In this document: one piece after another, positions 57,848 to 64,000 of the stretch
Numbering within the stretch: the first letter of the stretch is position 1
Layout of the letters: each line of letters begins with the position of its first letter
Source of the DNA: JAFECT01 sp964432415
GTDB taxonomy: Bacteria; Pseudomonadota; Alphaproteobacteria; Caulobacterales; Caulobacteraceae
Direction: 5' to 3'
DNA: 64,000 nt
Assembly (NCBI GenBank): GCA_964432415.1
Contig: CAYSNW010000015.1
Coordinates: forward strand, 1-64,000
Notes under the pieces: model-generated
The model's input: the letters and a program-made list of their open reading frames with translations, nothing else
Told to the model about the DNA's origin: nothing
Database searches by the model: none
Made by a program: the position numbers and the translations under genes

Positions 57848-59266
57848 ATGACCGACACCGCCCAGAGCCCCGGACGCTACGACGTGGTGATCATCGGGGG
57901 CGGCCCCGGCGGCTACAACGCCGCCATCCGCGCCGGCCAGCTGGGAATGAAGGTCGCCTGCGTGGAGATGCGCGCCACCCTGGGCGGCACCTGCCTGAAT
58001 GTCGGCTGCATTCCCTCCAAGGCCCTGCTGCATGCGTCGGAGCTGTACGAGCAGGCGAACAAGGACTTCGCCGGCATCGGCATCGAGGTCTCGCCCAAGC
58101 TGAACCTTCCCAAGATGATGGGGGCCAAGGCCGAGAGCGTCTCGGGCCTGACCAAGGGCGTGGAGTTCCTGTTCAAGAAGAACAAGGTGGACTGGATCAA
58201 GGGCAAGGGCCGCATCGCCGGTCCCGGCAAGGTCGAGGTGACCACGCCCGAGGGTCAGAAGGGGATGCTGGAAGCGGCCAATATCGTGATCGCCACGGGC
58301 TCTGAGCCCACGCCCCTGCCGGGCGTCGCCTTCGAGAAGGACCGAGTGGTCGACTCCACCGGCGCGCTCGACCTGCCGTCCGTGCCGAAGCACCTGGTGG
58401 TGGTCGGCGCCGGGATCATCGGCCTCGAGCTGGGCTCGGTCTGGCGCCGGCTGGGCGCCGAGGTCACGGTGGTGGAGTTCCTCGACCGCATCTGCCCGGG
58501 CATGGACACCGAACTGGCTACCGCTTTCCAGCGCTCGCTGACCAAGCAGGGCGTGAAGTTCAAGCTGGCCACCAAGGTCACCGCCGCGCGCACCTCCTCC
58601 GCCGGCGTGGAGCTGACGGTGGAGCCCTCGGCCGGCGGCGCGGGCGAGATCGTGGCCGGCGATGTGGTGCTGGTGGCCATCGGCCGGCGGCCCTACACGG
58701 CGGACCTGGGCCTGGACAGCGTGGGCGTGACGCCCGACGCGCGCGGCTTCATTCCGACCGATCACTTCCGCACCTCAGCGCCGGGCGTCTGGGCCATCGG
58801 CGATGTGATCCTGGGCCCCATGCTGGCCCACAAGGCCGAGGACGACGCGGTGGCCTGCATCGAGCTGATGGCGGGCAAGGCCGGGCACGTCGACTACAAC
58901 CTGGTCCCGAGCGTGGTCTACACCTTCCCCGAGGTCGCCTGGGTCGGCCAGACCGAGGAGCAGCTGAAGGCCGCCGGCGTCCAGTACAAAGTCGGCAAGT
59001 TCCCCTTCATCGCCAACAGCCGCGCCAAGGTGAACCACGAGACCGACGGCCTGGTGAAGTTCCTGGCCGACGCCAGGACCGACCGGGTGCTGGGCGTGCA
59101 CATGATGGGCCCCGAGGTCGGCGAGATGATCGCGGAGGCCTGCGTATTGATGGCCTTCGGCGGCGCCTCCGAGGACCTGGCCCGCATCTGCCATCCGCAC
59201 CCGACGCGCTCCGAAGCCGTGCGCCAGGCGGCCATGGGGGTCGAGGGCTGGACCATGCAGGCCTGA
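57848..59266 (+). CDS. lpdA: Dihydrolipoyl dehydrogenase
   Basis: FAD enzyme (E3) that reoxidises lipoyl groups of pyruvate, 2-oxoglutarate or branched-chain dehydrogenase complexes using NAD+. The 472-residue protein has the FAD loop GGGPGGYNAAIRAG, the redox disulfide Cys49/Cys54 in GGTCLNVGCIPSKALL, the NAD loop VVGAGIIGLELGSVW, the second FAD site VWAIGDVI and the active-site HPHPTRSEA. It stands alone here, without E1 or E2 genes. Confidence 0.95.
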   Translation: MTDTAQSPGRYDVVIIGGGPGGYNAAIRAGQLGMKVACVEMRATLGGTCLNVGCIPSKALLHASELYEQANKDFAGIGIEVSPKLNLPKMMGAKAESVSGLTKGVEFLFKKNKVDWIKGKGRIAGPGKVEVTTPEGQKGMLEAANIVIATGSEPTPLPGVAFEKDRVVDSTGALDLPSVPKHLVVVGAGIIGLELGSVWRRLGAEVTVVEFLDRICPGMDTELATAFQRSLTKQGVKFKLATKVTAARTSSAGVELTVEPSAGGAGEIVAGDVVLVAIGRRPYTADLGLDSVGVTPDARGFIPTDHFRTSAPGVWAIGDVILGPMLAHKAEDDAVACIELMAGKAGHVDYNLVPSVVYTFPEVAWVGQTEEQLKAAGVQYKVGKFPFIANSRAKVNHETDGLVKFLADARTDRVLGVHMMGPEVGEMIAEACVLMAFGGASEDLARICHPHPTRSEAVRQAAMGVEGWTMQA

Positions 59267-59345
59267 TCGCCGGCGCCCCCCTGAACACGGGTGGGCGCCC
59301 GCGCTGGATCGGCTAGGCTGGGCGCTCCGCAAGGGGGAAACTCTC

Positions 59346-59876
59346 ATGCTCGCGCTGGCGCTCGCGCTGCTCTTGACCCAGGCCGAAAGCAAGAACGAGC
59401 TCGGGGAGATCACGCCCAGCCCGATCCCCAACGGCGTCTGGGTGGAACGCAAGGCCGACGGGTCGCTGGACTGCCTGCGCTCCGGACCGGACGTCTTCCG
59501 CATGGAGATCTTCGCCGCGGCCACCGACCTCCTGCTCGACGCGGGCGGTGAGCGCCATTACCGAATCCGCGGCGCCGTGCGGATCGATTGGGGTCCCGGC
59601 GCCCGATACGTGACCCCCGGGGCCTACATTGTGAGCGGGGTCGGGCTCGAATTTCGCGGCGCCGTGCTGGCCAGCGACAATAGGCTCGACGACTCGGTCG
59701 GCGACCTCAGACTGGTGCTGAGCAGGGGCAGAGGCGACGACCTCAGGGTGGAAACCGCGATCGTAACCGGCGCCAAGCCCTTCAACATCGCGGTCGATGC
59801 ACGGCGGCCCTTCAACAAGGCGATGGCCTCGCTCGGCCGCTGCCGCGGTTCGATCCGCGCACCCCGCAACCCCTGA
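59346..59876 (+). CDS. Exported protein of unknown function
   Basis: A 176-residue protein with a short signal peptide (MLALALALLLTQAES). The mature part is probably beta-rich (VFRMEIFAAATDLLLDAGGE, YRIRGAVRIDWGPGARYV, GLEFRGAVLASDN) and has two Cys. No family is recognised. It precedes another small exported protein by 14 bp in the same direction, so the two probably form one transcript. Confidence 0.7.
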   Translation: MLALALALLLTQAESKNELGEITPSPIPNGVWVERKADGSLDCLRSGPDVFRMEIFAAATDLLLDAGGERHYRIRGAVRIDWGPGARYVTPGAYIVSGVGLEFRGAVLASDNRLDDSVGDLRLVLSRGRGDDLRVETAIVTGAKPFNIAVDARRPFNKAMASLGRCRGSIRAPRNP

Positions 59877-59890
59877 CAGGAGTCTCGCCT

Positions 59891-60220
59891 ATGCTCACCC
59901 TGGTCCTGACCCTGGCGATGGCCGCCCCGTCCCGCCCGCTCCCCTCCTACCCCGACGCCACGCGCTGCGCCGGCCTGACAATGGCGGCGGCCAAGGCGGC
60001 CAAGGATACGCCGCAGTTCAACAAGCTCTACGACGCGGCCATCTTCTGGAGCCTCGCCTCTCAGGAAGCCTCGACCAAGATGGCCTCCCGGGTGACGCCG
60101 AAAATGGTCGATCACGATCAGGAGGAGGCCATGGCCACCGCCGCGGCGGAACTGGCGGCCAAGGACCCGGTGGCTCTGAAAGCGCTTGCCCAGTGCCGAG
60201 CCGAGGTGCCGCCCGTCTAG
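59891..60220 (+). CDS. Small exported protein of unknown function
   Basis: A 109-residue protein with a signal peptide (MLTLVLTLAMAAPSRP), two Cys (ATRCAGLTM and LAQCRAEV), and an alpha-helical mature part rich in Ala and Lys (MAAAKAAKDTPQFNKLYDAA). It follows the previous gene by 14 bp and its stop overlaps the stop of the convergent pentapeptide-repeat gene by 4 bp. No family recognised. Confidence 0.7.
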   Translation: MLTLVLTLAMAAPSRPLPSYPDATRCAGLTMAAAKAAKDTPQFNKLYDAAIFWSLASQEASTKMASRVTPKMVDHDQEEAMATAAAELAAKDPVALKALAQCRAEVPPV

Positions 60221-60492
60221 GCGCCCTCGAGCACCTTCAGTCGCCGCACGGTCAGTTCGCCGATCTCCGCCTTCCCGAGCTTGAGTCCGCCCATGGCCAT
60301 GCGGCCAACGGCCATGCGCCCAATGGCGAGCCGGCCGATGGCGACGGCGCCCACCGCCAGCGCGCCCATGGCCAGGGCGCCGACCGCGAGCGCGCCGGCC
60401 GAACCGGCGCCCATGGCGAGGCCCCCGAAACGGATGACCTTCGGACGGCCGATCTCGGCCGCTTCCTTCATGGTGATCGGGTGTTGTCCCAT
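60217..60492 (-). CDS. Pentapeptide-repeat-like protein
   Basis: A 91-residue protein from ATG 60492 (GGAG 8 nt upstream), beginning MGQHPITMKEAAEIGRPKVI. From about residue 24 it consists of 13 uninterrupted five-residue units of the form [LM]-A-[VMI]-G-[AR] (LAMGA GSAGA LAVGA LAMGA, then four more, MAMGG LKLGK AEIGE LTVRR LKVLE). Five-residue periodicity is the mark of the right-handed quadrilateral beta-helix; here Ala-x-Gly replaces the standard A(D/N)LxX. It is cytosolic, without signal. Function unknown. Confidence 0.72.
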   Translation of the reverse strand: MGQHPITMKEAAEIGRPKVIRFGGLAMGAGSAGALAVGALAMGALAVGAVAIGRLAIGRMAVGRMAMGGLKLGKAEIGELTVRRLKVLEGA

Positions 60493-60570
60493 GTCCCATA
60501 CTCCCATGCGTCGCGGTTCAAGATGGGGTCGCACGGGCGGCGTTCAAATGCGCTCGATCAAATCGCCGGC

Positions 60571-61500
60571 TCAGGCCCGCGGATGGGCCTTCGCATAGGC
60601 AGACAGAAGCTTCTCCGCGTCCACGGCCGTGTACTTCTGGGTGGTCGACAGCGAGGCGTGGCCCAGCAGCTCCTGGATTGAGCGCAGGTCGGCGCCGGAG
60701 CCCAGCAGATGGGTGGCAAAGGAATGCCGGAGCGCGTGCGGCGTGGCCGTGCGCGGCAGGCCGAGGCGGCCGCGCAGGCGCTGGACCGTGGCCTGGACGT
60801 GGCGGGGCGACAACGGACCCCCTCGCTTCGCCCGGAACAGCGGTTCGTCCGGCGCCAGGGCGAAAGGCAGTTCGGCCAGGTAGGCGTCCACCGCCTCGCG
60901 CACGGCGGGCAGGATAGGGGCGACGCGGGTCTTGGAGCCCTTGCCGGTGATGCGCAGGGTTTCGGACAGCGGCGCATCGGAACGCTTCAGCGACAGACCC
61001 TCGGAGATGCGCAGGCCGCAGCCGTAGAGCAGGGTCAGGACCGCCCGGTCGCGGGCGCCTTCCCACGGCTCCATGTCCGGATCGTCCTCGGCTTCGCTGA
61101 GCAGCCCCCTGGCCTGATCCTCGCTGACCGGCCGGGGGATCGAGGCGGGCTGGCGGGGTCCGCGCACCAGGGCGATCTGGGCGTTGGCGATGCCCTGGCG
61201 CCGGTCGAGCCAGCCGTGGAAGCTGCGGATCGCCGACAGGGCCTGGCCGATGGAGCGCACGCCCAGCCCCTCCTCCCCGCGCCGGCGCGAGGCCAGGTAG
61301 GCGCGCAGCTCGGCGGCGGCGACGTTTCCGAGGTCGGAGGCGCGCAGCGGCTCGCCCCGGTGCATGTCCAGGAACTGAAGATAGGCGCCGACGCAGCGCT
61401 GATAGGCCTCGAGCGTGCGCGGCGAACAGCGGCGCTCGGTCCCGAGATGGTCGAGCCAGGCGGCCAGCAGGGACCGCGTGGGACTCACAGGACCGGCCAC
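60571..61500 (-). CDS. xerC: Tyrosine recombinase XerC
   Basis: Site-specific recombinase that with XerD resolves chromosome dimers at dif. The 309-residue protein has the SAM-like core-binding domain (LAAWLDHLGTERRCSPRTLE) and the catalytic residues Arg in YGCGLRISEGL, Lys in GKGSKTRVAPI, His-x-x-Arg in HALRHSFATHLLG, His in LLGHASLSTTQKYT and the nucleophile Tyr in the same segment. It overlaps DUF484 by 16 bp in the same direction, the standard DUF484-xerC pair, so it is housekeeping, not a mobile integrase. Confidence 0.95.
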   Translation of the reverse strand: MAGPVSPTRSLLAAWLDHLGTERRCSPRTLEAYQRCVGAYLQFLDMHRGEPLRASDLGNVAAAELRAYLASRRRGEEGLGVRSIGQALSAIRSFHGWLDRRQGIANAQIALVRGPRQPASIPRPVSEDQARGLLSEAEDDPDMEPWEGARDRAVLTLLYGCGLRISEGLSLKRSDAPLSETLRITGKGSKTRVAPILPAVREAVDAYLAELPFALAPDEPLFRAKRGGPLSPRHVQATVQRLRGRLGLPRTATPHALRHSFATHLLGSGADLRSIQELLGHASLSTTQKYTAVDAEKLLSAYAKAHPRA

Positions 61501-62201
61501 CGCTCCGCGGTTCGTTCCGCCACCCGGGCCACGAAGGCCACCAGCTCCGCGCCCATCTCGGGAGCGAAGCCATCCTCGTCCGCCGAGCCGAAGGCCACGA
61601 TGGCTGGACGCGAATCCGACCAGAGGGCCAGACGCACCAGGGCCGAGCTCTTCACCCCAGCGGCGGCGGGGCCGAACACCGTCTCGCCGCCCTCGTCGGG
61701 ACCGAGGTGGGACAGCCCTTGCGCCCCGATCAGGGCGTCGACCGCCCCGGGCTCGAGCGTGCGCCAGCCGAAGGGCACCGCCGAGGGCCCCTCCAGCGCG
61801 ATGGCGCCGGCCGCCAGGCCGAAGCGCACGCGGGCGACCTCGTCCAGCCGCCGCGCCAGGTCGGCGTGGTTTCGGCTCTCCAGGATCTCGATCACCGCCG
61901 CGTGGGTCTGGGCCTGGGCTGCAAAATTGGCGCGGGCCACCTGTTCGATCTGGCGCCGGGCCCCGCTCTCGCGGAGAGCGACGGCTTCCAGGCGGGCCAG
62001 GGCCGCCCGGCCGAAGTCCACGACGTTGGGGCCGGTGGGCTTCAAGCCCAGGGTCTCATGCAGCTCACGGTCGTGGGCCAGGTGCTCGGGGTGGCTGATC
62101 AGGAAGGCGCGCACCTGCGGCCAGGTGGGCTCGCCCGCCTTGTCGGCGTGCGGGTCCGGGATCTGGCCCGGCTCCTGGGCGAACAGGTCGTGGGTGCTCA
62201 A
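61485..62201 (-). CDS. DUF484 family protein
   Basis: A 238-residue GAF-like protein of the DUF484 family: QVRAFLISHPEHLAHDRELH, NVVDFGRAALARLEAVALRE, ALVRLALWSDSRPAIVAFGSAD and a C-terminal helix. Its role is not known, but it is nearly always encoded just before xerC, as here with a 16-bp overlap. It lies 11 bp downstream of the transaldolase gene, so the three are probably one transcript. Confidence 0.92.
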   Translation of the reverse strand: MSTHDLFAQEPGQIPDPHADKAGEPTWPQVRAFLISHPEHLAHDRELHETLGLKPTGPNVVDFGRAALARLEAVALRESGARRQIEQVARANFAAQAQTHAAVIEILESRNHADLARRLDEVARVRFGLAAGAIALEGPSAVPFGWRTLEPGAVDALIGAQGLSHLGPDEGGETVFGPAAAGVKSSALVRLALWSDSRPAIVAFGSADEDGFAPEMGAELVAFVARVAERTAERWPVL

Positions 62202-62212
62202 AACGCGCGCCC

Positions 62213-62866
62213 CTAAAGGATCGACTGGCCGGTCTTGGCCCAGTCGCTGAGGAATTGTTCTAGCCCCTTATCGGTTAGGGGATGCTTGACGAGGTCGCGG
62301 AAAACCTGGGGCGGCAGGGTGGCGCAGTCGGCGCCGGCGATGGCCGCGTCGGTGACGTGGCGGGTGGTGCGCAGGGAGGCCGCCAGGATGTCGGTGTCGA
62401 AGTCGTAGTTGTCGTAGATGGCGCGGATCTCGCGGATCAGCTCCATGCCGTCGGCGCCATGGTCGTCCAGCCGGCCGACGAAGGGCGAGATGAAGGTGGC
62501 GCCGGCCTTGGCGGCCAGCAGGGCCTGGGAGCCGGAGAAGCAGAGGGTGACATTGACCTGGATCTGCTGGCGGCTGAGCTCGGCGGTGGCCTTCAGCCCG
62601 TCCCAGGTGAGCGGAACCTTGACGCAGACGTTGGTGGCGATCTTGGCCAGCTTCTCACCCTCGCGGATCATGCCGGCGGCGTCGGTGGCGGCCACCTCGG
62701 CGCTCACGGGACCATGGACGAGACCGCAAATCTCGGCGATGACCTCCGCCATGGGGCGGCCGGCTTTTGCGATCAGGGTGGGATTGGTGGTGACCCCGTC
62801 CACGAGGCCGGAACCGGCCAGCTCGCCGATCAGGGCGGCGTCGGCGGTGTCCAGAAACAATTGCAT
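62213..62866 (-). CDS. tal: Transaldolase (fructose-6-phosphate aldolase-type)
   Basis: A 217-residue small transaldolase of the TalC/FSA type. It begins MQLFLDTADAALIGEL, has GVTTNPTLIAK, the Schiff-base Lys in NVCVKVPLTWDGLKA (about residue 84), VNVTLCFSGSQALLAAKAGATF and SPFVGRLDDHG. It converts sugars of the pentose-phosphate pathway or cleaves fructose-6-phosphate; sequence alone does not separate the two. It is divergent from priA by 60 bp and heads the tal-DUF484-xerC transcript. Confidence 0.93.
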   Translation of the reverse strand: MQLFLDTADAALIGELAGSGLVDGVTTNPTLIAKAGRPMAEVIAEICGLVHGPVSAEVAATDAAGMIREGEKLAKIATNVCVKVPLTWDGLKATAELSRQQIQVNVTLCFSGSQALLAAKAGATFISPFVGRLDDHGADGMELIREIRAIYDNYDFDTDILAASLRTTRHVTDAAIAGADCATLPPQVFRDLVKHPLTDKGLEQFLSDWAKTGQSIL

Positions 62867-62926
62867 CGAACGACCTTTCTTGATGCGTCCGCTCTTAACG
62901 GAGTCGCGGCCGATTGTGCAGGCCGG

Positions 62927-64000
62927 ATGCGCATCATGATCATCGCTCAGGTCATCCTGACCCTGCCCCTGCCCGAGGCCTTCGACTACGCCGTGCCCGA
63001 GGGCATGGCGCTGGAGGTCGGCGACCAGGTGGCCGTGCCCCTGGGGCCCAGGCTGATCCGCGGCGTGGTCCGGGCGCTGAAGGACGGGACCGGCTCGAAC
63101 CGGCCGCTGAAGCCCGTCGAGGCCCGGCTGGACGATCCGCCGCTGCCGCCCGGGACCCTGGCTTTCGTGGAATGGGCCGCCCGCTGGCAGGCGGCGCCCC
63201 CGGGCGATCCCCTGGCCATTGCGCTTCGGGGCCTGAGAAGCCCGCCGCCGAAGCCGGAACGGCGGCTGGTGCTGTCGGGCCAGGCGCCGTCGAAACTGAC
63301 CCCCGCGCGCGAGAAGGTGATGGAGGTGGCCGTCTCCGGCGCACCCAGCGGCGCGGCCCTGGCCCAGATGGCGGGCGTCTCCACCGGCGCGGTCAAGGCC
63401 CTGATCGAGGACGGCGCCCTGGTCTGGGTCGAGTGCGAGGGGCCGCAGGGCTTTCCCGAACCCGATCCCGAGTTCGCACCGGCGAAGCTCAACGCCAGCC
63501 AGGCGGCGGCCGCCAAGGCCATTTCCGGCCTGATCCGCCAGGGCGGCTTTCAGGCGGCGCTGCTCGACGGGGTGACGGGCTCAGGCAAGACCGAGGCCTA
63601 TCTGGAGGCCGTGGCCGAGGCCCTGCGCGCCGATCCGGAAGGACAGGTCCTGGTCTTGCTGCCGGAGATCGCCCTGACCCAGGCGGTGATCGCGCGGTTC
63701 GAGGCCCGCTTCGGAGTCGCGCCCGCCGAGTGGCACTCCGGCGTGTCGCCACCGAAACGGCGCAAGGTCTGGGACGCGGTGGCGGGGGGACGTGCCCGGA
63801 TCGTGGTCGGCGCCCGCTCGGCCCTGTTCCTGCCGTTCCGGCGGCTGGGACTGATCGTGGTCGATGAGGAGCACGACGGCTCCTACAAGCAGGAAGACGG
63901 CTTCATCTACCAGGCCCGCGACCTGGCGGTGGCCCGCGCCAGCCTGGAGAAATGCGTGGTGGTGCTGGCCTCGGCCACGCCCTCGCTGGAAAGCCTGTGG
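62927..64000 (+). CDS. priA: Primosomal protein N' (replication restart helicase), partial
   Basis: N-terminal 358 residues of PriA, the 3'-5' helicase that reloads the replisome at stalled forks. The frame is open from ATG 62927 to the window edge. It shows the DNA-binding domain (VILTLPLPEAFDYAVPEG, VAVPLGPRLIRGVV), a winged helix, the Walker A loop LLDGVTGSGKTEAYLEA, EIALTQAVIARF, WHSGVSPPKRRKVWDAV, VVGARSALFLPF, Walker B VVDEEHDGSYKQ and ASATPSLESLW. The zinc-finger half and second helicase lobe lie beyond the window. Confidence 0.96.
   Translation, partial: MRIMIIAQVILTLPLPEAFDYAVPEGMALEVGDQVAVPLGPRLIRGVVRALKDGTGSNRPLKPVEARLDDPPLPPGTLAFVEWAARWQAAPPGDPLAIALRGLRSPPPKPERRLVLSGQAPSKLTPAREKVMEVAVSGAPSGAALAQMAGVSTGAVKALIEDGALVWVECEGPQGFPEPDPEFAPAKLNASQAAAAKAISGLIRQGGFQAALLDGVTGSGKTEAYLEAVAEALRADPEGQVLVLLPEIALTQAVIARFEARFGVAPAEWHSGVSPPKRRKVWDAVAGGRARIVVGARSALFLPFRRLGLIVVDEEHDGSYKQEDGFIYQARDLAVARASLEKCVVVLASATPSLESLW

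Noticed and set aside
60571..61500. Tyrosine recombinase as sign of a mobile island
   Set aside because: It is the housekeeping XerC, overlapping DUF484 in the conserved arrangement; no attachment repeats or cargo are near.

Overview
The window looks like a chromosomal segment of a high-GC alphaproteobacterium of the Caulobacterales, most likely Phenylobacterium or a near relative. This rests on gene content and order (addA-trxA, folC/accD/trpA/trpB/trpF, ihfB/rpsA/cmk/aroA, a FYDLN acid-domain protein, murJ-trpS, lpdA/xerC/DUF484/transaldolase/priA), on a short flagellin behind a sigma-54-type promoter, and on the very high GC, which produces long spurious antisense frames. The species call is inference; no 16S gene or other marker is present.

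Layout. 1-6.4 kb: the end of addA, trxA, then a leftward block trpF-trpB-trpA-accD-folC (tryptophan, fatty-acid and folate synthesis). 6.4-9.3 kb: three accessory envelope or hydrolase genes. 9.3-14.8 kb: leftward core block aroA-cmk-rpsA-ihfB-mscL and the divergent FYDLN protein. 14.9-20 kb: tRNA-Ala, TPR proteins, a FlaG-like protein, one flagellin and a TPR-sulfotransferase. 20-25.5 kb: a glycine-zipper protein, a Sel1-repeat protein, murJ, trpS and a PCu(A)C copper chaperone. 25.5-28.5 kb: an AT-richer accessory insert holding a 648-codon orphan membrane-TPR frame and a degenerate PCu(A)C paralogue, bounded by a perfect 39-bp direct repeat. 28.6-31.3 kb: ffh-rpsP-rimM (no trmD or rplS follows). 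31.6-35.8 kb: regulator/target pairs (ArsR with an AHSA1 protein, TetR with a catalytically dead alpha/beta-hydrolase) and a Tat-type amidohydrolase. 35.8-53.6 kb: an exported hydrolase region (two tandem M3 oligopeptidases, two tandem prolyl oligopeptidases, a class C beta-lactamase-like protein, an amidohydrolase) enclosing murI, an SRPBCC protein, the oxyR/ahpC/ahpD peroxide module, an aminotransferase and a membrane LytTR regulator. 53.8-57.7 kb: dapF and mtaB separated by an insert with an unusual signal-peptidase-like protein and a partial DUF3303 duplication. 57.8-64 kb: lpdA, small secreted proteins, a pentapeptide-repeat-like protein, xerC, DUF484, transaldolase and the start of priA.

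No IS element, CRISPR array, prophage or rRNA was found. The most unusual features are the two places where accessory genes sit between an intact gene and a partial copy of it (25.5-28.5 kb and 55.2-55.9 kb), the PCu(A)C paralogue without copper ligands, the TetR/pseudo-hydrolase pair with two matching operators, a signal peptidase-like protein with His at the catalytic Lys position, and a 13-unit pentapeptide-repeat protein. No complete new defence or biosynthetic system could be recognised.
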